From the NCBI GenBank assembly GCA_030530045.1, contig JAUMVS010000004.1, forward strand, positions 1 through 28,339: DNA of 28,339 nt, given 5' to 3'. The notes under the pieces were generated by a model. It did not search any database. It worked only from the letters and a program-made list of their open reading frames with translations, and was not told the DNA's origin. This stretch comes from Phoenicibacter congonensis. Lineage in GTDB: Bacteria > Actinomycetota > Coriobacteriia > Coriobacteriales > Eggerthellaceae. Below are positions 16,101 through 25,455 of the stretch, in pieces; position 1 is the first letter of the stretch; each line of letters begins with the position of its first letter. The position numbers were made by a program, and so were the translations under genes.

Positions 16101-17279
16101 ATGACCGAAATTAAAAACACTAGCGTTATCGATTATCAGGAGATTTCTGACGAAGATTTCGCAAACCTCATTGACGGTTCAATCTCAACTTTCAACGAGG
16201 GTGACCTGGTAACTGGTAAGGTAGTAAAGATCGAGCACGACGAGGTGCTGGTTGACATTGGGTTCAAGAGCGAAGGTGTTATTCCTGCTCGCGAGCTTTC
16301 GATTAGAAAAGATGTTGACCCATCAACATGTGTAGAGCTCGGACAAGAAATTCAAGCACTCGTCCTCACAAAAGAAGACAAGGATGGTCGTCTTGTTCTT
16401 TCTAAGAAACGTGCAGAGTACGAAGTTGCTTGGAAGCAAGTTGAAGAGAAGTTCAAGGCTGGCGAAATCGTCACTGGTGAGGTTATCGAAGTTGTTAAGG
16501 GCGGCCTCATTGTTGACATCGGTCTTCGTGGCTTCCTTCCTGCATCACTCGTTGACATGCGTCGCGTTCGTGAGCTTGACTCCTACCTCAACACTGAGGT
16601 TGACGCTCGCATCATTGAGATGGACAGAAACCGCAACAATGTTGTTCTTTCTCGCCGTGTTCTTCTTGAAGAGGGACGCAAGGCAGAGCGCGCAGAGATT
16701 CTCTCTAAGCTTTCAAAGGGCATGCGCCTCAAGGGCACTGTTTCAAGCATCGTAGAGTTCGGCGCATTTGTTGACCTTGGCGGCATTGACGGCCTCGTTC
16801 ACATTTCCGAGCTTTCTTGGAACCACGTAAACCACCCAAGCGAGGTTGTTTCTGTTGGTGACGAGCTCGAGGTTGTTGTTCTCGATGTTGATCTTGACCG
16901 CGAGAGAATTTCTCTTGGCCTCAAGCAGACACAGCCTGATCCATGGACAGAGCTCATGGAGAAATACCCACAAGGCATGATTGTTGACGGCAAAGTCACA
17001 AACGTTGTTACATTCGGTGCATTCGTAGAGTTTGCTCCAAATGTTGAGGGTCTTGTTCACATTTCTGAACTCGCAACACAGCACATCGACTCGCCTAAAC
17101 AGGTTGTTCACGCAGGCGACCAAGTTAAGGTAAAAATCGTAGAGTATGACCTTGAGAAGAGAAGAATTTCTCTTTCTTGCAAAGCTGCAGCTGAGGAACT
17201 CGGCTTTGACATCAAGGTTGAAGGTGCAGAAGCTCCTGCAGACAAAGGCGCTGAGGCATCAGAAGAGAGCGCTGAATAA
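16101..17279 (+). CDS. rpsA: 30S ribosomal protein S1
   Basis: This 392-aa protein has four S1 RNA-binding domains at about 33-103, 119-187, 205-275 and 291-361, followed by an acidic Ala/Glu tail. Domains 3 and 4 show the classic VEFGAFVDL..GLVHISELS and VTFGAFVEF..GLVHISEL patterns. Four domains rather than the six of E. coli is normal for Actinobacteria and Firmicutes. It binds mRNA to help initiation. It is monocistronic by layout, with its own leader and a terminator-like hairpin after it. rpsA-coaE-uvrB is the order seen across Actinobacteria. Confidence 0.98.
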   Translation: MTEIKNTSVIDYQEISDEDFANLIDGSISTFNEGDLVTGKVVKIEHDEVLVDIGFKSEGVIPARELSIRKDVDPSTCVELGQEIQALVLTKEDKDGRLVLSKKRAEYEVAWKQVEEKFKAGEIVTGEVIEVVKGGLIVDIGLRGFLPASLVDMRRVRELDSYLNTEVDARIIEMDRNRNNVVLSRRVLLEEGRKAERAEILSKLSKGMRLKGTVSSIVEFGAFVDLGGIDGLVHISELSWNHVNHPSEVVSVGDELEVVVLDVDLDRERISLGLKQTQPDPWTELMEKYPQGMIVDGKVTNVVTFGAFVEFAPNVEGLVHISELATQHIDSPKQVVHAGDQVKVKIVEYDLEKRRISLSCKAAAEELGFDIKVEGAEAPADKGAEASEESAE

Positions 17280-17302
17280 GCTAATGGCTTAAAGAAATTT
17301 CG

Positions 17303-17344
17303 GGCGAGTCACCTGGAGGGGCTGGCTCGCCTGATTGCTTTTAT
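17303..17344 (+). terminator. Probable intrinsic terminator after rpsA
   Basis: GGCGAG (17303-17308) pairs with CTCGCC (17326-17331) around a 17-nt loop, followed by TGATTGCTTTTATT. The T-run is short and offset, so efficiency is uncertain. The coaE ribosome site (GAGGGGG, about 17355-17361) follows. Confidence 0.5.
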
Positions 17345-17368
17345 TAGAGAGACTGAGGGGGTTGTCTT

Positions 17369-17959
17369 ATGAAAGCTATTTATGTAATTGGTGGAATTTG
17401 TAACGGCAAGTCGGTAGTTTGCCGATATCTTGAGGGAAAAGGCGCCGTTTACATAAATCTCGATGATCTCTCTCAAGAAGTTCTAGAAAAACCTGAAGTC
17501 CTTGACAAGGTTCAATCATTAAGTGAGGAAATCGAAATCAAAGACGGAAAGATTGATAAAGACAAGCTGTCTCAATATCTTTTCTCTAACACGATGACGA
17601 CTCACAAATTCGATAAAATCGTTTTCCCATTCATCAAAGATGCGCTTGACGAAAAGACCAAAAATCTTGGCGACGATGATTATGTCGTCGTTGAGTACAC
17701 AGGTTATTATGGTCAGCCTCGCGAGGAAGACATTTTCCTTAAAGAAGCAAACACTGTAATTTGGGTCGAGTCTTCTTTCAAAGACAAACTTGCGCGCGGT
17801 GACAAGCGCGGGCTCCCACCTTTTGAACTAACATGGAGAATGAGAGTTCAACCATTTGACGAGGAGTACGAAGCTGTTGCCGACTACGTCATTCACAACA
17901 ATTCAACTGAAGAGGCACTAGATGAGCGAGTCGCAGACATCTGGGCTTCATGTTGTTAG
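17369..17959 (+). CDS. coaE: Dephospho-CoA kinase (divergent)
   Basis: This 196-aa P-loop kinase phosphorylates dephospho-CoA in the last step of CoA synthesis. The P-loop is GGICNGKS (8-15), close to the family GGIGSGKS. NLDDLSQEVL replaces the usual DAD-type motif, and the C-terminal ADYVIHNNSTEEALDERV strongly resembles the family ADxVIxNxGxxExLxxqV end. The middle is divergent. The position between rpsA and uvrB supports the call. The last 38 nt overlap the start of uvrB in another frame, so the two are probably translationally coupled. Confidence 0.87.
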   Translation: MKAIYVIGGICNGKSVVCRYLEGKGAVYINLDDLSQEVLEKPEVLDKVQSLSEEIEIKDGKIDKDKLSQYLFSNTMTTHKFDKIVFPFIKDALDEKTKNLGDDDYVVVEYTGYYGQPREEDIFLKEANTVIWVESSFKDKLARGDKRGLPPFELTWRMRVQPFDEEYEAVADYVIHNNSTEEALDERVADIWASCC

Positions 17960-19985
17960 TGAATACGAGCCCAGCGGAGATCAACCAAAAGCTATAAAAG
18001 AACTTGCGAAAGGCGTTAAAGACGGCCTTCGCTATCAAACGTTGCTAGGCGTTACAGGTTCTGGTAAAACTTTCACGATGGCAAAACTCATCGAGGAAGT
18101 TCAAAAGCCAACGCTTGTAATGGCGCCAAACAAGACGCTTGCAGCACAGCTTGCTGGCGAGCTTCAGCAATTTTTCCCCGACAATTCAGTAGTTTATTTC
18201 GTTTCCTACTACGACTATTACCAGCCAGAGGCCTACGTTCCCTCAAGCGACACCTTCATTGAGAAGGATGCTTCAATCAACGAGGAAGTTGAGAAGCTGC
18301 GTCACGCTGCAACAAGCGCATTGCTTTCGCGCCGCGATTGCATCGTTGTAGCATCGGTTTCTTGCATTTATGGCATTGGCTCTCCGGAAGATTATGCTGG
18401 CATGGCTGTGTTTTTGAATCGCGATGAAGAAGTTGATCGCGACGATTTGATTCATCAGCTAATCGAAATTCAATATGACCGAAACGATTACGAGCTTGAC
18501 CGCGGAACTTTCCGCGTTAGGGGAGATTCAATCGACATTTTTCCGCCCTATGACGACAACCCTTTGCATGTTAGCTTTTGGGGTGACGAAATCGAGGAAC
18601 TCGCAATTGTTGACAGAATCACTGGTGAGGTGATTAAAGAACTGCAATCAACGCCTGTTTGGCCTGCGTCGCACTATGTCACAGCTCGCCCGAAGATTAA
18701 CAACGCAATCCAAACGATTCAGGAAGAACTGCGTGATCGCTTGGCTGAGCTAAAAGCTAACAACAAGTTGCTCGAGGCGCAGCGCCTTGAGATGCGCACG
18801 TCCTATGACCTTGAGATGATTGAATCGCTTGGATTTTGCTCGGGCATCGAGAATTATTCTCGCCACTTGGACGGCAGAAAACCAGGTGAGCCACCAAACA
18901 CACTCATTGATTATTTCCCCGACGACATGCTTTGCATCATTGATGAGTCGCATGTCACGGTTCCACAAATCAGAGGCATGCATGAAGGTGACCGCTCTCG
19001 TAAGGTTACGCTGGTAGAGCACGGTTTTCGCTTGCCTTCGGCGCTTGACAACAGGCCTCTTCGTTTTGATGAGTTTGAAGATAAAATTCCACAGTTTGTC
19101 TATGTTTCGGCAACGCCTGGCGATTACGAGGAAAAGGTCAGCCAGAAAATAGTTGAGCAGATCATTCGCCCAACAGGCTTGCTTGACCCTGTGATTGACA
19201 TTCGTCCGACTAAGAGTCAAATTGATGATGTCATTGACGAGGTTAAAGAACGCGCTGCCAAAAATGAGCGAGTGCTAATCACGACTCTAACGAAGCGAAT
19301 GGCTGAGGCTCTGACCGAGCATTTGTTAGATTCTGACATCAAGGCGAGATACATGCACTCCGATGTTGCAACGCTTGAGAGGGTTGAAATCTTGCGCGAT
19401 TTGCGCGCTGGCGAATTTGACTGTCTTGTGGGCATTAACCTTCTGCGAGAAGGTCTTGACCTGCCAGAAGTTAGCCTTGTTGCAATTCTTGACGCCGACA
19501 AAGAAGGTTTTTTGAGGAACAAGCGTTCCTTGATTCAGACTATTGGTCGAGCTGCCCGAAACGTTTCTGGCAAGGTGATTATGTATGCCGACAAGGAAAC
19601 CGACTCGCTAAAAGCTGCAGTTGAAGAAACCCGCCGTCGCCGCGAAATTCAGGAAGCTTTCAATAAGGAGCACGGCATTGAGCCAGAAACTATTCGCAAA
19701 AAGATTTCCGACATTACAAGCAAGATTAATGACATTTCCAAGGTTTCAGCCGACGACGTGAACCTGGAGCTTGCAAATTATTCACGTGCAGAAATCGCAC
19801 GCATTCTTGATTCACTTGAAGAGCAAATGTTTGCAGCTTCTGAGGCTTGTGACTTTGAAGAAGCAGCTCGACTTCGCGACGAAATCGTGAAAACTAAGTC
19901 GAACCTTTCTGGTGATGCCGAAAAAGACATTTTGGCCGATTTGAAGCGCACTGCTCGAAAGTCAAAAAAGAAGCATTCTCGATAA
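17922..19985 (+). CDS. uvrB: Excinuclease ABC subunit B
   Basis: This 687-aa damage-verifying helicase belongs to nucleotide excision repair. Walker A is GVTGSGKT (43-50), followed by the damage-probing beta-hairpin YYDYYQPEAYVP, the DESHVTVPQ motif, helicase motif VI QTIGRAARN, and a C-terminal UVR domain (EEQMFAASEACDFEEAARLRDEI) that contacts UvrA/UvrC. I accept ATG 17922 because GAAGAGG (17909-17915) lies 6 nt upstream and the conserved EYEPSGDQPKAI block starts soon after. This creates the 38-nt overlap with coaE. No uvrA is present in the window. Confidence 0.98.
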   Translation: MSESQTSGLHVVSEYEPSGDQPKAIKELAKGVKDGLRYQTLLGVTGSGKTFTMAKLIEEVQKPTLVMAPNKTLAAQLAGELQQFFPDNSVVYFVSYYDYYQPEAYVPSSDTFIEKDASINEEVEKLRHAATSALLSRRDCIVVASVSCIYGIGSPEDYAGMAVFLNRDEEVDRDDLIHQLIEIQYDRNDYELDRGTFRVRGDSIDIFPPYDDNPLHVSFWGDEIEELAIVDRITGEVIKELQSTPVWPASHYVTARPKINNAIQTIQEELRDRLAELKANNKLLEAQRLEMRTSYDLEMIESLGFCSGIENYSRHLDGRKPGEPPNTLIDYFPDDMLCIIDESHVTVPQIRGMHEGDRSRKVTLVEHGFRLPSALDNRPLRFDEFEDKIPQFVYVSATPGDYEEKVSQKIVEQIIRPTGLLDPVIDIRPTKSQIDDVIDEVKERAAKNERVLITTLTKRMAEALTEHLLDSDIKARYMHSDVATLERVEILRDLRAGEFDCLVGINLLREGLDLPEVSLVAILDADKEGFLRNKRSLIQTIGRAARNVSGKVIMYADKETDSLKAAVEETRRRREIQEAFNKEHGIEPETIRKKISDITSKINDISKVSADDVNLELANYSRAEIARILDSLEEQMFAASEACDFEEAARLRDEIVKTKSNLSGDAEKDILADLKRTARKSKKKHSR

Positions 19986-20015
19986 ACTTGAGCTAATGCT
20001 AACCTCTCTCTTTTT

Positions 20016-20041
20016 GGCTGTTCGCGTCTTGCAAAATAGCC
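20016..20041 (+). terminator. Possible weak terminator after uvrB
   Basis: GGCTGTT (20016-20022) pairs with AATAGCC (20035-20041) with one G-U pair. There is no clean T-run directly after it (TCAAAAAACTTTTATT), so it is only a candidate. The 147-nt gap otherwise holds the pheS promoter. Confidence 0.25.
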
Positions 20042-20060
20042 TCAAAAAACTTTTATTACG

Positions 20061-20089
20061 CTGGTAAAACTATTCTTATGTCCTATAAT
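20061..20089 (+). promoter_or_regulatory. Putative pheST promoter
   Basis: A perfect TATAAT (20084-20089) has the weak -35 CTGGTA (20061-20066) 17 nt upstream. The predicted leader is about 40 nt, leaving no room for a T-box or a leader-peptide attenuator. Confidence 0.5.
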
Positions 20090-20132
20090 TTTTTATTGGT
20101 TCACACACAATCAACAAACAGGAGTTTAATTT

Positions 20133-21194
20133 ATGTCTTTAGTCGATGAAATTCATTCACTCATTAGTGATGTTTCAACGAAAATCGCCGACTCCGAGAA
20201 TCTTGACAAGCTCGAAGAGGTGCGTGTTGCTGTAACTGGCAAGTCAGGCTCGCTGACTGGCTACCTGCGCAACATGGGAAACGTTCGAAAAGAGGAGCGT
20301 GCTGAAGTTGGCAAGCTCGTCAACTCGGCAAGAAACGAGATTGAGGCTAAGCTTGCTGAAAAGCGCGAGGAGCTAAAAGCTGCCGAGATGCAGGCAAAAA
20401 TTGCATCATCGGCCGTTGATGTTACGCTTCCTGGACGCTGCCAGCACATTGGTCATCAGCATTTGATTTCTAACATCATTGACGAATGCACCGACATTTT
20501 CCTCGGCCTTGGCTACACCGTTAAACACGGTCGCGAGGTTGAAACCGACTACTACAACTTTACGGCATTAAATGCTCCTGCCGACCATCCTTCTCGCAGC
20601 ATGCAGGACACTTTCTATTGCATCGACAATTCTGGCGATGTTGCAAATGTTCGCGGCGAGAGCGACGTTTTGCTTCGCACACAAACTTCAGGCGTGCAGG
20701 TTCACGCTATGGAAGACGAAGAGCTTCCAATCTACATCATCGCGCCTGGCAAGGTTTATCGTCGCGACGTTGCTGACCCTTCTCACTTGCCACAGTTTCA
20801 CCAGATTGAGGGCCTTGTAGTCGACAAAGGCATCACTTTTGGCGATCTCAAGGGCACTCTTGAATATGTTTGCAAAGCTATTTTTGGCGAAGAGCGCGAG
20901 ACTCGTTTCCGCGCACACTATTTCCCATTTACTGAGCCATCTTGCGAGGCTGACGTTTCTTGCGGAATTTGCGGAGGCAAAGGTTGCCGCATGTGCAAAG
21001 GCACCGGCTGGCTTGAGATTTTGGGTTGCGGCATGGTCGATCCAAATGTCTTGAGAATGAGCGGAATCGACCCAGAAGTTTATTCAGGATTTGCGTTTGG
21101 CATGGGTGTTGAGCGCATCGCTTGCTTGAAATATAACGTCCCTGACCTGCGTATGCTTCTGCAGGGCGACGAGAGATTCCTAAAACAGTTCTAG
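20133..21194 (+). CDS. pheS: Phenylalanine--tRNA ligase alpha subunit
   Basis: This 353-aa catalytic subunit belongs to the alpha2beta2 PheRS. The N-terminal coiled coil (about 1-95) binds tRNA. The class II core has LNAPADHPSRSMQDTFY, motif 2 FRAHYFPFTEPS and motif 3 GFAFGMGVERIACLKY. A Cys-rich insert, CGICGGKGCRMCKGTGW, is found in many bacterial PheS proteins. ACAGGAG (20118-20124) precedes the ATG. It is followed by pheT after 20 nt. Confidence 0.98.
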   Translation: MSLVDEIHSLISDVSTKIADSENLDKLEEVRVAVTGKSGSLTGYLRNMGNVRKEERAEVGKLVNSARNEIEAKLAEKREELKAAEMQAKIASSAVDVTLPGRCQHIGHQHLISNIIDECTDIFLGLGYTVKHGREVETDYYNFTALNAPADHPSRSMQDTFYCIDNSGDVANVRGESDVLLRTQTSGVQVHAMEDEELPIYIIAPGKVYRRDVADPSHLPQFHQIEGLVVDKGITFGDLKGTLEYVCKAIFGEERETRFRAHYFPFTEPSCEADVSCGICGGKGCRMCKGTGWLEILGCGMVDPNVLRMSGIDPEVYSGFAFGMGVERIACLKYNVPDLRMLLQGDERFLKQF

Positions 21195-21214
21195 ACGAGA
21201 AAGGAGAATAAAAA

Positions 21215-23731
21215 ATGTTAGCACCATTGAAATGGATTAATGAATTCACAAACATTCCTTTCTCAACTGAGGAAGAAATTCAAGCACTTTGTGACCGTCT
21301 TGATTTGACTGGTACGGGCGTCGAAGGTGTCGAGAAGCTTGGCAGCCAATTTGATCACGTTGTGACTGGCCAAATCGTTGAAAAGACAAAACATCCTGAC
21401 TCCGACCACATGTGGGTTTGCAAGGTTAGTGTTGGTGACAAAAACCTTGGTGAGGATGGCAACCCTGAGCCTTTGCAAATTGTTTGTGGCGCTCAGAATT
21501 TCGAGCAGGGCGACCACATCGTTGTTGCGATGATTGGTGCGGTTCTGCCTGGTGATTTCCAAATTAAAAAATCAAAGCTTCGTGGCATTCAGTCTTGCGG
21601 CATGAATTGTTCTGCTCGTGAGCTCGGTTTGAGCAACGACCACGAGGGCATCATGATTCTTCCAGAGGATGCACCAGTTGGAATGCCACTTGCTGAGTAT
21701 TTAGACCAAAACGAGGTTGTGCTCGACCTTGAGATTACGCCTAACCGTCCTGACTGCCTTTCAGTTCGCGGTCTTGCACGTGAGTTTGCGGCAATGAATC
21801 AGCAGGATTGGAGTGACCCTATTGAGGCTGACCTTGCAAAACTCGAAGTTTCAAAGACAGAAACTACTGTTGAGGATGAAGTGGAGGTCACCATTGAGGA
21901 TGCGGTTCGCTGCCCTCGCTACACTGCTGCAGTTATAAAAGGCGTAAAGGTAGGCCCTAGCCCTAAATGGCTGGTAGACAAACTGAACTCTGTTGGTCAG
22001 CGCAGTGTTAACAACATCGTTGACGTTACAAACTACATGCTCTTCCTTTATGGTCAGCCAATGCATTCTTTCGATCTTGATTGGCTGAAGAACGGCGAGG
22101 AGAAAGCTCACATCATTGTTCGTGCCGCTAAAGAGGGCGAAAAGCTCACAACTCTTGACGGTCAAGAGCGCGAGCTCACCCCTGACATGACACTCATCAC
22201 AACCGAGAGCGCTGGCCCTGTTGGACTGGCTGGTGTTATGGGTGGTCTCAACTCTGAGATTACAGAAAACACAACAAACGTTTGCATCGAAGTTGCAACA
22301 TTCGAGCCTGGCTCAACTTCCAGAACCTCTCGCAACTTGAAGCTCTTCAGTGAGTCATCGATGCGCTATGAGCGCGAGGTTGATGCCTACGACATCGAAA
22401 AACGCTCTGCAATTGCGGCTGCTTTGATTAAAGAAGTTGCTGGTGGAGAGATTCTTTCTAACGCAGAAGGCAATTATGGACTCATTGATGTTTGGCCTGC
22501 AAAGACCGAGCCTGAGACGCTGAAATTCAGATGCAATCGCTTCAGAAACTTCATTGGTGATGATGTTCCAAATGACTTCATCAAAGATGTTCTCGTTCGT
22601 CTTGGATGCACAGTTGATGAAGGCAAGACTGCCGATGATGAGTTTGAGTTCGAGGTAGTTCGCCCAACTTTCCGTCCTGACCTCGTGCGCGAGATTGACC
22701 TTTATGAAGAGGTGTTAAGAATTTGGGGTGAAGACCGTGTTCCAAGCACGCTTCCTTCAAGTCCTGACCGCGTTGGACACCTCACGACATATGACATTAT
22801 TCGCAGAAAAGTGGACAACACTTTGCGTGCAAACGGCATGAACGAAACACTTTCCTATTCGTTCAATTCTGCCGATGACATTGCTCTTTTCCAGCCAACT
22901 TCGGCTAAAGAAAGCGTAAATGTTGAGATCATCAACCCACTAAATTCCGAGCAGGCACACCTTCGCCAGTCCATCATTCCGGGCCTCATGGAGTCGGTGC
23001 GCTTCAACATCAACCACGGAACAAAGCATGTTGCGCTCTATGAAATCGGTCGCGTTTTTGCTACAACTAACGACCGCAAGCTTCCTAAAGAAAGAGTGCG
23101 TGTAGCTGGTGTTCTTTGCGGAAACTCAGTTGAGAAAACTTGGATGAGCGACGCTCGTAAATTCGACTTCTTTGATGCAAAAGGTGTCGTTGAGGATGTC
23201 GCCGATGTCCTGAACCTTCCAAAAGTTAAGTTTAAGGTGGGCGAGCCCGAGGAGTTTACATTCCTGCTTCCTGGCAGAATTGCTGTGATGTATTCTGGCG
23301 GCACACAGGTTGGCTGGATTGGTGAGATTCATCCTGAGGTTGCTTCTAAATTTGACGTTGAAGACACTGTTGCTGCTTTCGAGCTTGACTTTAGTGCGCT
23401 TGAGAAGTCGGCATTGCCTGCTAAGCCATACGTTGACCTTTCAGAGTTCCCAGCTATTGAGGTTGACCAGAACTTTGTAGTCGATGAGGATGTAACATGC
23501 GAGCGCATGGAGCAGGTAATCACTTCAGCTGGCGGAAAGCTGCTTGCTGGTGTGGCTCTCGTTGACATTTACAGAAACCCAATCACGGTTGGACCTGGCA
23601 AAAAGTCGATGAGCTTCAAGTTGACCTACCAGTCAACTGAAAAGACTCTCGAGTCGGCAGAAGTTGAAAAAGCTCACAGCAAGCTTGTTTCTAAGGTTGC
23701 TGGCGCGACTGGCGCTACACAGAGAAGCTAG
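21215..23731 (+). CDS. pheT: Phenylalanine--tRNA ligase beta subunit
   Basis: This 838-aa protein is the editing and tRNA-binding partner of PheS. Domains in order: EMAP-like tRNA-binding domain (about 40-155), B3/B4 editing domain with VEVTIEDAVRCPRYTAAVI and NIVDVTNYMLFLYGQPMHSFD, B5 domain, catalytic-like core, and a C-terminal ferredoxin-fold anticodon-binding domain (from about 745, with DLSEFPAIEVDQNFVV). AAGGAG (21201-21206) lies 8 nt before the ATG. Length and motifs are normal. Confidence 0.97.
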   Translation: MLAPLKWINEFTNIPFSTEEEIQALCDRLDLTGTGVEGVEKLGSQFDHVVTGQIVEKTKHPDSDHMWVCKVSVGDKNLGEDGNPEPLQIVCGAQNFEQGDHIVVAMIGAVLPGDFQIKKSKLRGIQSCGMNCSARELGLSNDHEGIMILPEDAPVGMPLAEYLDQNEVVLDLEITPNRPDCLSVRGLAREFAAMNQQDWSDPIEADLAKLEVSKTETTVEDEVEVTIEDAVRCPRYTAAVIKGVKVGPSPKWLVDKLNSVGQRSVNNIVDVTNYMLFLYGQPMHSFDLDWLKNGEEKAHIIVRAAKEGEKLTTLDGQERELTPDMTLITTESAGPVGLAGVMGGLNSEITENTTNVCIEVATFEPGSTSRTSRNLKLFSESSMRYEREVDAYDIEKRSAIAAALIKEVAGGEILSNAEGNYGLIDVWPAKTEPETLKFRCNRFRNFIGDDVPNDFIKDVLVRLGCTVDEGKTADDEFEFEVVRPTFRPDLVREIDLYEEVLRIWGEDRVPSTLPSSPDRVGHLTTYDIIRRKVDNTLRANGMNETLSYSFNSADDIALFQPTSAKESVNVEIINPLNSEQAHLRQSIIPGLMESVRFNINHGTKHVALYEIGRVFATTNDRKLPKERVRVAGVLCGNSVEKTWMSDARKFDFFDAKGVVEDVADVLNLPKVKFKVGEPEEFTFLLPGRIAVMYSGGTQVGWIGEIHPEVASKFDVEDTVAAFELDFSALEKSALPAKPYVDLSEFPAIEVDQNFVVDEDVTCERMEQVITSAGGKLLAGVALVDIYRNPITVGPGKKSMSFKLTYQSTEKTLESAEVEKAHSKLVSKVAGATGATQRS

Positions 23732-23766
23732 TTTGAAAGCTTTGAATTTAGGATTTTTGAAAGCTT
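23732..23766 (+). repeat. Two direct repeats of TTTGAAAGCTT upstream of guaA
   Basis: The 11-bp sequence occurs at 23732-23742 and 23756-23766, 24 nt apart, in the 57-nt gap between pheT and guaA. Each contains the AAGCTT palindrome. It may be a regulator-binding site; no known box is recognised. Confidence 0.45.
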
Positions 23767-23788
23767 AATTGCGAGAAAGGTTTTCGTT

Positions 23789-25384
23789 TTGGATAACTCG
23801 AAGCAACAAAAAGTTTTAGTTTTTGATTTCGGTGCTCAATACGGGCAACTCATCGCTCGTCGCATTCGCGACCTTGGCGTTTACTCCGAGATTGTTCCTT
23901 GCGACCTTTCCGCATCTGAAGTTCGCGAGAAAAACCCTTCGGCGCTGGTGTTTTCTGGTGGCCCAGCAAGTGTTTATGCGGAAGATGCGCCAAGCATCGA
24001 CCCTAAGGTGCTTGAGCTTGGATACCCAATTTTGGGCTTTTGCTATGGCCATCAAATCATCGCGCACACGCTTGGCGGAAAAGTTGGTCACACTAACAAA
24101 GGCGAGTATGGCCCAGCTGAGCTGCACACAAAAGGCGGTGCACTTTTCGAAGGCACTCCTGAGTCGCAGATTGTTTGGATGAGCCACCGCGACGCTGTGG
24201 TTGAAGTGCCTGCTGGCTTTACTGTTGCAGCTTCGACTGATGTTTGCGAAGTTGCGGCTATGCAAAACGTTGAGAAGAAAATCTTTACGACCCAGTTTCA
24301 TCCTGAGGTTAAGCACACCGAATGCGGCAAGCAGTTGCTTGAAAACTTCTTGTTTGCAATTTGCGGCCTAGAGAAAAACTGGTCAATTGATAATTTGGCT
24401 GAAAGCCTCATCGCTGAGATTAAGGAAAAAGTGGGCGACAAGCGCGTCATTCTTGGTCTTTCTGGCGGAGTTGACTCAAGCGTTGTTGCTGCTCTTCTGT
24501 CAAAAGCTATCGGCAAGCAGCTCATTTGCGTTTTTGTAAATCATGGCCTTCTCAGAAAAAATGAGCCTGAGGAAGTTGAAGCTGTTTTCTCGCGTCAATT
24601 CGATGTCGACTTCGTGCATGTTCACGCAGAAGAGCGCTACCTTGAGCTTCTTCGCGGTGTTGATGACCCTGAGCAGAAGCGCAAGATTATCGGCACTCAG
24701 TTCTGGAAAGAATTTTTCAATGTTGCTCAGGAGAAAGCTACCGATGGGGAGCCAATAACTTTCCTGGCACAAGGCACGATTTATCCTGACATTATTGAGA
24801 GCGGTGCTCGTAAAACTGGCGGCAAAGCCTCAACAATTAAGAGCCACCACAACTTGATTCCTTTCCCCGATGGCGTTTCGTTTGACTTGATTGAGCCACT
24901 TGATCACTTCTTCAAAGATGAAGTTCGTGCTCTTGGCACAACTCTTGGTCTTCCTGATTCGCTCGTGCACCGTCAACCTTTCCCAGGTCCAGGCCTTGCA
25001 ATTAGAATCATTGGCGACATCGATTCTGAGAAACTTCGCATCTTGAAAGATGCTGATGCAATTGTTCGCGAAGAGCTTGATGCCTATAACGCTCGCTTAG
25101 CAGTTGAGACTGGCGACCTTCATTCGCAGCATTCTTGCTGGCAATATTTCGCGGTGCTGCCTGACATAAAGAGTGTTGGAGTGATGGGGGATGAGCGCAC
25201 CTACGAGCGCCCTGTGATTGTTCGCGCTGTTGAGTCAAGTGATGCAATGACGGCTGACTGGGCAAAGCTTCCGCACGACGTCCTTGCAAAAATTTCGTCG
25301 CGCCTTGTCGCAGAAGTCCCAGGTTTGAACCGCGTTTGCTACGACATCACAAGCAAACCTCCAGCAACGATTGAGTGGGAGTAA
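23789..25384 (+). CDS. guaA: GMP synthase (glutamine-hydrolysing)
   Basis: This 531-aa enzyme converts XMP to GMP using glutamine. The N-terminal class I amidotransferase has the triad C85 (GFCYGHQ), H171 and E173 (QFHPEVKH). The PP-loop ATP site is SGGVDS (225-230), and the C-terminal dimerisation domain ends in KPPATIEWE. Start is TTG 23789, with GAAAGG (23775-23780) 8 nt upstream and a protein start DNSKQQKVLVFDFG that fits the family. It is followed by a strong terminator. Its 3' end coincides with the edge of a REP-like repeat and marks the boundary between housekeeping and accessory DNA. Confidence 0.98.
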   Translation: MDNSKQQKVLVFDFGAQYGQLIARRIRDLGVYSEIVPCDLSASEVREKNPSALVFSGGPASVYAEDAPSIDPKVLELGYPILGFCYGHQIIAHTLGGKVGHTNKGEYGPAELHTKGGALFEGTPESQIVWMSHRDAVVEVPAGFTVAASTDVCEVAAMQNVEKKIFTTQFHPEVKHTECGKQLLENFLFAICGLEKNWSIDNLAESLIAEIKEKVGDKRVILGLSGGVDSSVVAALLSKAIGKQLICVFVNHGLLRKNEPEEVEAVFSRQFDVDFVHVHAEERYLELLRGVDDPEQKRKIIGTQFWKEFFNVAQEKATDGEPITFLAQGTIYPDIIESGARKTGGKASTIKSHHNLIPFPDGVSFDLIEPLDHFFKDEVRALGTTLGLPDSLVHRQPFPGPGLAIRIIGDIDSEKLRILKDADAIVREELDAYNARLAVETGDLHSQHSCWQYFAVLPDIKSVGVMGDERTYERPVIVRAVESSDAMTADWAKLPHDVLAKISSRLVAEVPGLNRVCYDITSKPPATIEWE

Positions 25385-25388
25385 TTTA

Positions 25389-25417
25389 GTTCCTCTTCTC
25401 TGACGAGAAGCGGGAAC
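25389..25417 (+). repeat. REP-like hairpin repeat, copy 1, at the guaA stop
   Basis: GTTCC (25389-25393) and CTTCTC (25395-25400) pair with GAGAAG (25405-25410) and GGAAC (25413-25417), loop TGAC. The same hairpin core recurs at 28239-28267 and 28300-28328. Similarity to those copies extends left to GGAG-TAATTT, overlapping the guaA stop codon, and right to GGGAACCT. Confidence 0.75.
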
Positions 25418-25455
25418 CTTGACGCTGCAAGATTCTAAATAAAAATCAACGAAAG

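Noticed and set aside
16743..17123. Reverse-strand open frame opposite rpsA; similar ones opposite alaS (12423-12803) and guaA (23816-24316, 25008-25289)
   Set aside because: They lie wholly inside highly conserved genes, show no recognisable protein, and have no own promoter or ribosome site.
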